Assembly: GCF_000155675.2 (NCBI RefSeq)
Contig: NC_020911.1
Coordinates: 1,540,501-1,604,500 of the forward strand
Direction: 5' to 3'
Length of the DNA: 64,000 bases
Source: Octadecabacter antarcticus 307
GTDB lineage: Bacteria; Pseudomonadota; Alphaproteobacteria; Rhodobacterales; Rhodobacteraceae
Shown here: one piece after another, positions 19,568 to 26,906 of the stretch
Position numbering within the stretch: position 1 is the stretch's first letter
Layout of the letters: every line of letters starts with the position of its first letter
Notes under the pieces: model-generated
The model's database searches: none
Told to the model about the DNA's origin: nothing
The model's input: the letters and a program-made list of their open reading frames with translations, nothing else
Program-made: the position numbers and the translations under genes

Positions 19568-20509
19568 CTATAGTTCAGCAACCTCGATCACCCATGATTT
19601 ATTGCCATTCTTAATATCAAGCTCAAGCTGTTCTTTTTGGTGGGGAAGCAACCTATCTCGCGGAGCTTTTACTTCGATAGATGCCACGCTGTCCTTCCAT
19701 ACGGTTAGGTCAAGATTGGCTTTGGTTTTCCATCCATGTAACCGTTGAGAGCTTTGTTGGCGAAACTCTTTAATGTCCTGCGCTAACTCAAGAAGGTCGT
19801 TATCACTATTAGTAAGACATGTTGGCTGATTTTTGATATCTGACATCCATTCTTCGATGGTACGTGGATTAGCTGAATTAAACACATCGAGAAAAAAGCC
19901 AGCTTCTTGTGAAAGCATCATGTCGCCATGGGACTCTTTCATTGCTCTGAAATTTTGCTGTGCTCGATAAAGCAACAGTTGTCTTTCATCAGGAAAAAAC
20001 GCTTTTAAATAACTTATGAAGTAATCTAACCCTCCACGCGCTCGATAGAAGCTGATAAGGCTTTCTGCGTCCAGTTCAGCCGCTGATCTTGGCTTTAGAT
20101 ATGCGCGTCCCACAATGTTGCTCTTTACACCCCGTTTTTGCCAAGTCGCCAATATTTTCGGGATGCTTTCTTCAGTAAATCGTCTAGCATTTTCCATCAG
20201 TTCACGATGGTAGAGTTTGTGGCTATCTACACCCCAGAATCCGTCTTTTGCTGAGTAGAACACGTCTCCTAGGTTCTTGATGGCAAGGGACTTCCTCTTC
20301 TCGGCAAAGTAACTGTCGCGGTTACACCAGCACATCATACACATTAGGGTTTGGTCGTAATAAAAGTGCTCTGTGAAATAACCGTGCCACCCAAGTTCTT
20401 TCAGGTAGTCCAATACAGCAAGCTCAACACGCGTAGGTGTACAGTCTTTGTACTGCCAGAGCTTCTTATCAAGCCTTTTTAACGCAATTGTTTCTGTTTG
20501 GTATGTCAT
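19568..20509 (-). CDS. VRR-NUC-type nuclease candidate
   Basis: 313 residues. The C-terminal ~55 residues carry a VRR-NUC (PD-(D/E)xK) pattern: NLDLTVW with Asp267, IEVKAPRDRL with Glu279/Lys281, and HQKEQLEL with Gln291. The N-terminal half (TRVELAVLDYLKELGWHGYF) resembles the region before VRR-NUC domains in stand-alone and FAN1-like proteins. Residues ~65-260 are helical and not assignable. Such domains cut branched or damaged DNA and recur in phages, islands and defence loci. ATG start at 20509. The gene lies 135 bases downstream of the polymerase-like gene on the same strand, so the two may be functionally linked. Confidence 0.6.
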   Translation of the reverse strand: MTYQTETIALKRLDKKLWQYKDCTPTRVELAVLDYLKELGWHGYFTEHFYYDQTLMCMMCWCNRDSYFAEKRKSLAIKNLGDVFYSAKDGFWGVDSHKLYHRELMENARRFTEESIPKILATWQKRGVKSNIVGRAYLKPRSAAELDAESLISFYRARGGLDYFISYLKAFFPDERQLLLYRAQQNFRAMKESHGDMMLSQEAGFFLDVFNSANPRTIEEWMSDIKNQPTCLTNSDNDLLELAQDIKEFRQQSSQRLHGWKTKANLDLTVWKDSVASIEVKAPRDRLLPHQKEQLELDIKNGNKSWVIEVAEL

Positions 20510-20644
20510 GTTATCGCCACCCAGTTTCTTGCTATTAATATCAACAGTAATTTATCAAGAATATTACCCATATTATTATGGTGTTTTCAACTCTTCCTAG
20601 TAATGATAGAGGCCTACTGATGTTCTTGCTCAGGACTACTACTG

Positions 20645-22213
20645 TTATTGTTCTACAGGTAGCTTACCTATCCAGTATGTCTCATGGAAGTTGTCCTTCC
20701 TGTATTTCATAAACTTGCGTAGTCTATCTTGATACTGATCTGTTTGATCACTCATGCTTAGGACATTAGTAAATGCGTCAAGATATAGGTCCCTATCTTG
20801 GTGTTGCATATTCATGATATCATAATAGCCTGGAACTTCCTGTTCGACTGCTAGGTCTCTTCCCACTAGGGCTATTGTTGCTTTAGACATGGCATTCCTA
20901 AGAAGCTTTACCCTGTGTGTTTCAACAATATAGCTGTCATGAACTGATAGTATGGGTATGTTGTGCTCTACAAAGCTCTTAATGATGCTCTCAGTAATTT
21001 GACTATCAATGAACATCAGCTCGATACCCTTATCTGAACATAGGTCATCCCTTAGATGTGGTAGCCTCTTGAGGAATGCTTCTAGTAGCTTTGATAGCTC
21101 AACATTAGTCAGTTTCTTCTCTAGTGATCCTGTTGGCTGGTCCTTCCTAAATGCTGCATAAGTTGCGCTCTGGTCTTTGGCATTAATGGCAGTCAGGACT
21201 AGGGATTTAACTATTGTTCTTTGCTGCTTTAGATCGAACTGGGGTAGTAGTAACTCACCAAGGTCATAACGATCCACAGGGTCATTGGTAGCACCCCTCT
21301 GAGCACTAAGGATTGCTACATGAAGACCCCTGTAATCTATCTCAACAGTTGGCATATTATTGATGGATATTTTCTTCCTGTAATCTTTACCGATCTGCTG
21401 CCACCAACCACCATAATAGCGACCATTTAGGTTCCAATCACCACGACTAAAGACCCGTCTGACAAATTTGTTGTGCTGACCTATAGAAACGTATTGGTCC
21501 TTTTTATTGGACACTTTGCGGCTGATCCGTGGTTCTTCTAATGTAGGAATATCAATATAAGTCTCTCTGAGGAGGTCATTGTAAGCTGTAAGCTCACCTC
21601 TCATGCGTATGGTCTCAGGAGTGTTGTTATAATCAATGGGTTTGCTCTTCTTGGCTCCAGTTGATGTCTTTACGAATTCTCCAAGGTCATCAACATCATG
21701 TTCATTTAGGATGATGCATTCTCGTTTGTGGTGAAGGTCCAACTCATACAGTTCCAGCCCAATCGGTAAGAATAGATCGGTTAATTTCTTCGTGGCACGC
21801 ATCCTAGATGTACGGCTACCATGGCCAGAACCTGTACGGACATTACTACCTTTTCTGAAGTCTATAAAACCTTCATCGGTAAGCGTATCAATAACTTTAC
21901 GTATTTTATTGGATATATGCAGAGCGTTATATCTACTGCCCACTTTGTAGGCGTCATTACCACGAGCAACACCAATGCAGAGCAGAGGATCAGTCTTCCA
22001 AGCTACGTACAAGTCTACCAGAACAACCTTCAAGTGTGTCCTGCCAGATGCCTTGCCTTGGTTGTTACTTTTGCCACTAATGAGCGTCTGATTGTCATCT
22101 GTAAGGCTGTCATAGACCGTATTTACAACCTGATTAATCTTAGGATGCTCAGACCAGACGTGAACATCTAAGGGTTTAGAGTGCCATACATCCATTTCGG
22201 GTAGATCAGTCAT
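20645..22213 (-). CDS. Protein with family-A-polymerase-like palm motifs
   Basis: 522 residues, soluble. Residues ~55-125 look like a winged-helix segment (NKIRKVIDTLTDEGFIDFRK). A conserved block WNLNGRYYGGWWQQIGKDYR (260-279) leads to VEIDYRGLHVAIL with Asp293 (motif A-like), RTIVKSLVLTAINA with Arg332/Lys336 (motif B-like RxxxK) and ILSVHDSYIVE with His425-Asp426 (motif C-like). Order and spacing fit a compact DNA-polymerase-I/phage-RNA-polymerase palm without an exonuclease domain. Homologues are normally annotated as hypothetical. Replication, priming or defence roles are inference only. It is a full-length ATG-to-stop gene with no internal damage. Confidence 0.6.
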   Translation of the reverse strand: MTDLPEMDVWHSKPLDVHVWSEHPKINQVVNTVYDSLTDDNQTLISGKSNNQGKASGRTHLKVVLVDLYVAWKTDPLLCIGVARGNDAYKVGSRYNALHISNKIRKVIDTLTDEGFIDFRKGSNVRTGSGHGSRTSRMRATKKLTDLFLPIGLELYELDLHHKRECIILNEHDVDDLGEFVKTSTGAKKSKPIDYNNTPETIRMRGELTAYNDLLRETYIDIPTLEEPRISRKVSNKKDQYVSIGQHNKFVRRVFSRGDWNLNGRYYGGWWQQIGKDYRKKISINNMPTVEIDYRGLHVAILSAQRGATNDPVDRYDLGELLLPQFDLKQQRTIVKSLVLTAINAKDQSATYAAFRKDQPTGSLEKKLTNVELSKLLEAFLKRLPHLRDDLCSDKGIELMFIDSQITESIIKSFVEHNIPILSVHDSYIVETHRVKLLRNAMSKATIALVGRDLAVEQEVPGYYDIMNMQHQDRDLYLDAFTNVLSMSDQTDQYQDRLRKFMKYRKDNFHETYWIGKLPVEQ

Positions 22214-22507
22214 GTTGGCCTTACCTTTAGATATTCATTCCCACTCAGCCCCATAAGCTGATGTCATTCAACACAAGTTAATCAAACCAAATCTCGTGTA
22301 ATATAAGTCAGTAGTTGTGACCTAAGTGGCTATGGTTATGTAGTATTCCACCATGCGGACAATGTGTGTGTCTAGGGGTTACATAGCCTTCACAAGTAGC
22401 CTGATATTACTGCCAGTTCATGCGCCGAGAGAAATGACAAGATTGTGGATTGAGGCACAGGTAGGGCTATCCGTCCAATGGAGGCTAATAATAAATGGGC
22501 GAATAGA

Positions 22508-23413
22508 TTAAAACACATCAACTGCTGCATGAAATATAGATAAATGCCGCCGTGCAATGTCAGCGTCAGACGGACTATAGCCGCCGCCTATGACTGTCGC
22601 GATCGGAATATTACAATTCTTAAAGTGTTCTAAAACAATGCAGTCACGTTTAAAGACCCCCTCTAGCGTCAAATCTAAATTCCCTAATTGATCACCCAAG
22701 AACACATCAACGCCCGCATCGTATAAGACTAGCTGAGGCGTAAAGTCTCTGGAGATGTCAGCGAGAGTGCGGTGCAGCTGATCAAGATATGCATTGTCTT
22801 CCAAGTGGCAATCGAGCGGTACGTCACGAGTGCCTTGACGTTTCTGAAACGGAAAGTTTTGCTCGCAGTGCAACGAACAGGTGTAAATACCCCGCTTTCC
22901 ATGGCATATGTCGATCGTTCCATCGCCTTGGTGTACGTCCAAGTCTAAGATCAGAACACTCTCAACCATACCATGTTCGATCAGGTTTAAAGCAGTAAAT
23001 GCTAAATCATTGAACACACAAAACCCTGATCCATGGGAATAATGTGCATGATGTGTACCCCCCGCAGCATGGCACGCGACGCCTGTTTCCAAAGCCTTCA
23101 AGGCCGTTGTATAGGTTCCGTTTAAGGCAAGGAAACTGCGCTTAATCAACTGAGTATTTATAGGCAAATTGATTTGTCGAACTTCGTTTCTCAATAGCGC
23201 CCCTGTTGCCACACGCTGCACGTAATCATTTGCATGTGCACGCTTAATATCTTCATAACGCACGGGAGAGGAATGTATGAAATCAAGTTGATTAGAGAAG
23301 TCACTACGTTGAAGATAATGCACTAGCTTAGAGAACTTTGTCCCATTAAAACGATGTGTCAGTGGAACGCAAATATCGTAAAAATCATTATAAACTACTG
23401 GAATTTGAGACAC
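22508..23413 (-). CDS. Histone deacetylase-fold (arginase/deacetylase superfamily) hydrolase
   Basis: 301 residues with the class II HDAC/acetoin-utilisation fold: AAGGTHHAHYSHGSGFCVFN with His121/His122 as the catalytic pair, LILDLDVHQGDGT with zinc ligands Asp159 and His161, YDAGVDVFLGDQLGNLDLT with the third Asp, and the C-terminal loop VIGGGYS. All metal and catalytic residues seem intact. Bacterial members deacetylate acetylpolyamines or other amides; the substrate is not known here. It is transcribed alone, ~300 bases upstream of the polymerase-like gene; that gap contains no gene or clear repeat. It is unusual cargo for an integrative element. Confidence 0.88.
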   Translation of the reverse strand: MSQIPVVYNDFYDICVPLTHRFNGTKFSKLVHYLQRSDFSNQLDFIHSSPVRYEDIKRAHANDYVQRVATGALLRNEVRQINLPINTQLIKRSFLALNGTYTTALKALETGVACHAAGGTHHAHYSHGSGFCVFNDLAFTALNLIEHGMVESVLILDLDVHQGDGTIDICHGKRGIYTCSLHCEQNFPFQKRQGTRDVPLDCHLEDNAYLDQLHRTLADISRDFTPQLVLYDAGVDVFLGDQLGNLDLTLEGVFKRDCIVLEHFKNCNIPIATVIGGGYSPSDADIARRHLSIFHAAVDVF

Positions 23414-23822
23414 GACATGGCCTTAATTGAGTTTGCTGGGGGTGCGGCGACCATTTGACGTGTTAACTACCACTGGTGAGATCAGATTGCATTGATGGGG
23501 GAGGAAATACAAGTTTTGTCAACGTATAACCACTACTCGCTGAGAGTTATACCATTCCTAGCAGCAATCATTGGACACCCTTGTATGTAGAACGATCCAG
23601 AAGGTTCGAAAGGCAAGAGCCGTAGCAACATCAGATTGTTTAATAGTATGAAACTCAGGATTATCCCCGTCTGTAGCTCCGACTGGCATCCTGACAGTTC
23701 TTGCCCTTAATCCACCACCTTTGTCCGCCCGTCTCAATCTCTCCAATACTTTAAAGCCTTTTTAAGAATAATACTCAGAGACTGAAAGCTACCAATGCAA
23801 CGTCACACAATAGCTCCATCCT

Positions 23823-23935
23823 AGTCTCACTAGGTCAGGGGCGTGTGATCCTCATCTTTGAGACACTTGTATCGCCCCTTTAGCATCCAATCAGTCTCAT
23901 TAGCTTGCTCCAATTGTGAGACAGTGGTAGTCTCA
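23823..23935. promoter_or_regulatory. res-like site of the serine recombinase
   Basis: Five AGTCTCA/TGAGAC motifs occur in 113 bases: AGTCTCA at 23823, 23893 and 23929; the inverse at 23858-23864 and 23917-23922. The pair 23893-23922 makes a 30-bp inverted-repeat subsite. A cluster of inverted subsites directly upstream of a resolvase gene is the usual res arrangement. Confidence 0.55.
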
Positions 23936-23964
23936 ATTAAGCTTAAGAGGCTAATGATTCGACA

Positions 23965-24531
23965 ATGGAGAATACTGAGATGCTTATTGGATACGCCAGA
24001 ACTAGCACTATTGATCAGACCGCAGGTTATGAAGCTCAGGTAGTGGAGCTAGAGGCATATGACTGTGAGCGGATATTCAAGGAACAGGTGAGTGCTGTAG
24101 CATCGAGAGACGAGCTAACACGTTCCATTGATATGCTACGCACAGGTGACAAACTGGTGGTGACTAAGCTGGATCGTCTGGCACGTAACGTGATGCACAT
24201 GGGTGAATTGCTACAGTTGATTGAAGCCAAGGGTGCTGGTCTTGTGATCCTGTCGTTAGGCTCCGAAACGGTTGATACGTCGACGGCCACAGGTAAGCTC
24301 ATCCTGAACATGATGGTGTCTGTCGCTCAGTTTGAACGTGAGATGATGAAGGAACGTCAAATTGAGGGTATCAAGAGAGCTAAAGCTGAGGGCAAGTACA
24401 AGGGCCGTGTGCCTACTGCTATGAAGCAAGCTGATCAGGTTAAAGCTCTGGTGGAAGCTGGTGTCACACGAGTGCTGGTTATGGAGCAGCTTGGGATGAG
24501 TAAGGCTTCGTACTATCGCTGCTTGAAGTAG
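23965..24531 (+). CDS. Serine recombinase (resolvase/invertase family)
   Basis: 188 residues. The N-terminal catalytic domain (GYARTSTIDQ with Ser14; VTKLDRLARNVMHMGELLQL; TATGKLILNMMVSVAQFERE) leads to helix E and a short C-terminal helix-turn-helix (VLVMEQLGMSKASYYRCLK). Catalytic Ser and Arg residues are present, so it should be active. It probably resolves element multimers or inverts DNA at the upstream AGTCTCA site. The stop TAG is followed, in the same frame, by another copy of a resolvase C-terminal domain, so the tail has probably been exchanged. ATG 23965 is preferred; ATG 23980 is possible. Confidence 0.92.
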   Translation: MENTEMLIGYARTSTIDQTAGYEAQVVELEAYDCERIFKEQVSAVASRDELTRSIDMLRTGDKLVVTKLDRLARNVMHMGELLQLIEAKGAGLVILSLGSETVDTSTATGKLILNMMVSVAQFEREMMKERQIEGIKRAKAEGKYKGRVPTAMKQADQVKALVEAGVTRVLVMEQLGMSKASYYRCLK

Positions 24532-24702
24532 ACCAAAGAGGGTATCGCCAAGGCTATGGCTAAGGGCCTCTACAAGGGTAGACCCAAGACGGTGGATGAT
24601 GCCAAGGTTAAAGGGCTTAGGGCTGCTGGCATGGGTGCTACAGCGATAGCTAAGGAGCTAGGCATAGGTCGAGCTACAGTTTATAAATCGTTGAAAGCAT
24701 AA
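24532..24702 (+). pseudogene. Detached resolvase C-terminal domain, copy 2
   Basis: Directly after the resolvase TAG, the same frame runs on for 56 codons: EGIAKAMAKGLYKGRPKTVD, then AAGMGATAIAKELGIGRATV and YKSLKA. This is a complete helix E end plus helix-turn-helix of a resolvase, parallel to residues ~135-188 of the upstream gene but only partly similar. There is no start codon of its own. It looks like the left-behind 3' end of an older resolvase after recombination replaced the front part. Confidence 0.75.
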
Positions 24703-24713
24703 GGGGAGATATT

Positions 24714-25088
24714 ATGGCTAACTGCAAAAGATGTGATGTAAAGCTAGGGTTCCTCAATGCCGGAGACCATTGTTACGTTTGTGGTGCTACTATTGCGCGA
24801 GAAACACTCGTTGAATCAAATAGAGCCGAAGGGTTAGCTGTTGAGATGGAAGAGGCTAACGCGTCCAATGCAAATAACGAAGCAAAATGCATTTACACAA
24901 GAATAGCATATGTCTTCACCGCTGTGTCTTTCATAGTCATCTGCGTAATAGCTCTAGTGTTTTTCTCTGAAGGCCAAACCATACTCGGGGTAAGCGTAAT
25001 TATCAGTGGTTCTTTCGCAATAGTGCTGCTGGGCTTACTAGCTGAGATTTCCTCTAATGTTGCAAAGCTGGTCAAAAACTCCCGATAA
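24714..25088 (+). CDS. Zinc-ribbon protein with two membrane helices
   Basis: 124 residues starting 11 bases after the detached resolvase tail, with GGGGAG before the ATG. CKRC (4-7) and CYVC (20-23) form an N-terminal zinc ribbon. An acidic linker follows, then two hydrophobic helices (AYVFTAVSFIVICVIALVFF and LGVSVIISGSFAIVLLGLLA) and a basic tail. No known family was recognised. The N-terminus is similar in layout to that of the YbjQ-like protein downstream, so the two may act together at the inner membrane. Confidence 0.65.
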   Translation: MANCKRCDVKLGFLNAGDHCYVCGATIARETLVESNRAEGLAVEMEEANASNANNEAKCIYTRIAYVFTAVSFIVICVIALVFFSEGQTILGVSVIISGSFAIVLLGLLAEISSNVAKLVKNSR

Positions 25089-25175
25089 GATGGGCATGTT
25101 GCGCGTGATGCTGGCAGAGGAGCTACTTCCATCGCTATTGGTAGAGCCACCGTCTACACATCATCAAACGCTTGA
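25089..25175 (+). pseudogene. Detached resolvase C-terminal domain, copy 3 (decayed)
   Basis: Immediately after the zinc-ribbon gene stop, 28 codons read ARDAGRGATSIA then IGRATVYTSSNA and stop. They align with copy 2 (RAAGMGATAIA, IGRATVYKSLKA) but lack a few helix codons. With copy 2 it brackets the zinc-ribbon gene. Confidence 0.6.
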
Positions 25176-25193
25176 TTGTAGATAGGACATAAG

Positions 25194-25712
25194 ATGGCTA
25201 AGTGTACCAATTGTGGCAAGAAAATCAGCTTTGGGAATGCGTGGGCTGACAGCCTGTGTCCAGATTGCAAGCTGAACTCACAGCGGAATAATGCCTTGCT
25301 CAAAGGCACTGATGAGTTGCTGCGCAATCAGAAAGCAAAGCGTCAGGATGAAGAACGCGCGATTAAAGCTGAGATAAATGCCGTCCTGCTAACCACGGAG
25401 ACCGCCCCAAACCTCAACATCACGAAACGTATCGAGATCGTGACGGCTGAATGCGCCTTTGGGATGAACATTTTCAAAGACCTGTTTGCTGGCGTCAGAG
25501 ATATTGTTGGTGGACGATCCGATGCCGTGCAGCGGAGAATGCGGGATAGCCGCAAGACAGCACTTTATGAGCTTAAGCGAGAAGCTCACATGGTAGGTGC
25601 CAATGCTGTTGTTGGTGTTGACCTTGATTATGTCGAGTTGTCTGCTGCTGGGTCTATGGTCATGCTGGTAGCATCGGGTACTGCTGTTATCATTGAGGGG
25701 ACACTAGATTGA
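25194..25712 (+). CDS. Zinc-ribbon plus YbjQ/DUF74-like protein
   Basis: 172 residues. CTNC (4-7) and CPDC (22-25) give an N-terminal zinc ribbon, followed by a basic/acidic helix and then a YbjQ (heavy-metal-binding-domain) fold: RIEIVTAECAFGMNIFKDLF, GVRDIVGGRSDAVQRRMRDS, then MVGANAVVGVDLDYVEL and MVMLVASGTAVII. YbjQ proteins form pentameric rings; their role is unknown, with metal or membrane-stress links proposed. The gene overlaps the next one (ATTGA), so they form an operon. The fused N-terminal ribbon is less common than YbjQ alone. Confidence 0.78.
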   Translation: MAKCTNCGKKISFGNAWADSLCPDCKLNSQRNNALLKGTDELLRNQKAKRQDEERAIKAEINAVLLTTETAPNLNITKRIEIVTAECAFGMNIFKDLFAGVRDIVGGRSDAVQRRMRDSRKTALYELKREAHMVGANAVVGVDLDYVELSAAGSMVMLVASGTAVIIEGTLD

Positions 25713-26485
25713 AAAGAGTAGCAATATTTAGCGTTGTATTTGCTGTTGGGGTAGCATTGGTATCATCAGCGTCAGCCGACATTTATGGTGATTGCGAAGA
25801 TGCACTAACAAGGGGTGATGATGCCGCCGTTCAAGAAATGGCAAGCGAGATGAGAACGTTTAGCCATGTTCCAATGCGGAGCCGGACGGCAGCAAATAAT
25901 TGCGTATCAGAGGCTATGGGCAGAGAAATGGTTTTCCAACTGAGATTAGGCCAATTTATTACACTGGAGGAATACGAAGAGATCAGGTCTCTAGCAGCGG
26001 CAGCCCAAGCCGCACGGGAAGCAGAAGAAGTTGCAGCCCAAGCAGCACGGGAAGCAGAAGAAGTTGCACTGGAAGAAATTGAGGAAGCAACGGCAAAGGC
26101 AGTGAACGCGCGGATATGTGAACTGCAAGAGGTCTTAGATGAAACCAACCAGACCCTCCAGCAAGCCGAGGCCGCACGCCAAGACAGACGCGTCAATACC
26201 TTGGCTGCAACCATTCAAGAGTGCAGTGCATGGTTCAACAGTGATCCTAGGTCTGCACTAACAAATGATATCTGTAACTCAATTTTTGTATCAGGTGGTT
26301 TGCCCAATTCTGAAGTCTCAGGCCCTAGTACATCAGAGATACTTCTGGCTGAACTGATCAACGAAAATGCTATCATGGAACTTGAGGTATTGATCGAAAC
26401 TGGAATGTTGCTGGAGACGCTTCAGCAGAGGGCCAAAGAACTGGGAGTATCTGAGGATGGTGATCCATATGACTGCAACGCGTAA
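25709..26485 (+). CDS. Secreted coiled-coil protein, TTG start
   Basis: 258 residues. The TTG at 25709 overlaps the YbjQ gene's stop and is preceded by GAGGGG, so a TTG start is well supported. A signal peptide (MKRVAIFSVVFAVGVALVSS, cleaved after SASA) is followed by a domain with conserved-looking Cys residues, then a charged coiled coil with a 12-residue unit AAQAAREAEEVA present twice, then a C-terminal helical part ending DPYDCNA. There are several cysteines (YGDCED, NNCVSE, RICELQ, ECSAW, DICNS), so disulphides are likely. Unknown family, presumably periplasmic partner of the two zinc-ribbon proteins. Confidence 0.65.
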   Translation: MKRVAIFSVVFAVGVALVSSASADIYGDCEDALTRGDDAAVQEMASEMRTFSHVPMRSRTAANNCVSEAMGREMVFQLRLGQFITLEEYEEIRSLAAAAQAAREAEEVAAQAAREAEEVALEEIEEATAKAVNARICELQEVLDETNQTLQQAEAARQDRRVNTLAATIQECSAWFNSDPRSALTNDICNSIFVSGGLPNSEVSGPSTSEILLAELINENAIMELEVLIETGMLLETLQQRAKELGVSEDGDPYDCNA

Positions 26486-26578
26486 ATTGAAAGCGATGGG
26501 TCCCCCAGATCATAGCCAAAGGTTTCGCCTGAGCTAGGTATGCCCCTCGCGCGATAACATAAGGAATTACTTTGGTGA

Positions 26579-26707
26579 TCAGTCCTCGTAGTAACCCCAG
26601 TCTGTCACAGCAAATATCTTAGTCATGTCATCATACAGGACGTCTGGCGGGGTTTTAGTACCATAGTCCTTATGTATTTTAGATGAACCCTCAGACACGT
26701 GAACCAT
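26579..26707 (-). CDS. Possible 42-residue acidic microprotein
   Basis: An ATG-to-TGA frame (MVHVSEGSSKIHKDYGTKTP; ends FAVTDWGYYED) in the otherwise empty 420 bases between the coiled-coil gene and attR. Residue use is protein-like, but no Shine-Dalgarno is visible and an in-frame TAG lies just upstream. It could equally be the tail of a deleted gene. Apart from this, the interval holds only the right GGACACTA motifs and attR. Confidence 0.3.
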   Translation of the reverse strand: MVHVSEGSSKIHKDYGTKTPPDVLYDDMTKIFAVTDWGYYED

Positions 26708-26809
26708 GACGAGGCACTAGCTATTTGGCTGAGTGATACAGGCGTTTTCCTGCTGAGGGGCTTCACGGGGAAGTTTCCTTTGCACATTGATCTAAAGTTT
26801 CAGATGAAT

Positions 26810-26841
26810 GGACACTACGTTTGAGGGTGGTGTGGACACTA
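26810..26841 (+). promoter_or_regulatory. Candidate integrase arm-type sites, right (two GGACACTA motifs)
   Basis: GGACACTA at 26810-26817 and 26834-26841, 24 bp apart, i.e. twice the 12-bp spacing at the left end; both extend to TGGACACTACG. They lie 47 bases inside the attR core. Confidence 0.5.
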
Positions 26842-26887
26842 CGCGTCCTCGTAAGTCATTGAAATATATGATATCAAAATTGATACA

Positions 26888-26906
26888 CAAATCCGCTATA
26901 TCTACT
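26888..26906 (+). other. attR, right attachment core of the genomic island
   Basis: Exact copy of CAAATCCGCTATATCTACT found at the ldtR 3' end. The minus-strand stop codon of the adjacent DUF1194 gene (26905-26907) overlaps its last two bases, so the original attB lay at the junction of two convergent genes. Confidence 0.88.

Larger units (their letters stand above)
14754..26906. mobile_element. Integrative genomic island (12.15 kb) inserted at the 3' end of ldtR
   Basis: Bounded by a perfect 19-bp direct repeat. The tyrosine integrase sits next to the left repeat, reading inward. Base composition inside is visibly more AT-rich than the flanks. The content is accessory: integrase, resolvase, nuclease and polymerase-like proteins, small secreted proteins and island-specific repeats. 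No structural phage genes, conjugation genes or recognised initiator are present, so it is either a mobilisable satellite or an eroded element. Removing it would rejoin ldtR to the convergent DUF1194 gene, whose stop codon overlaps the right repeat. Confidence 0.85.

Noticed and set aside
19568..23413. VRR-NUC, polymerase-like and deacetylase genes as one defence operon
   Set aside because: All are on the minus strand, but gaps of ~135 and ~300 bases without overlaps, and no known system with this trio, make a single operon unproven; kept as separate observations.
23558..23746. 62-codon minus-strand frame in the island
   Set aside because: Needs a TTG start without a Shine-Dalgarno site, and no family pattern was seen. 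It could be a tail of a lost gene, but this cannot be supported.
26500..26770. Possible fifth copy of the island intergenic element
   Set aside because: Only short pieces (GGTATGCCCCT and CTGAGGGGCTT) match, far apart and without the middle block.
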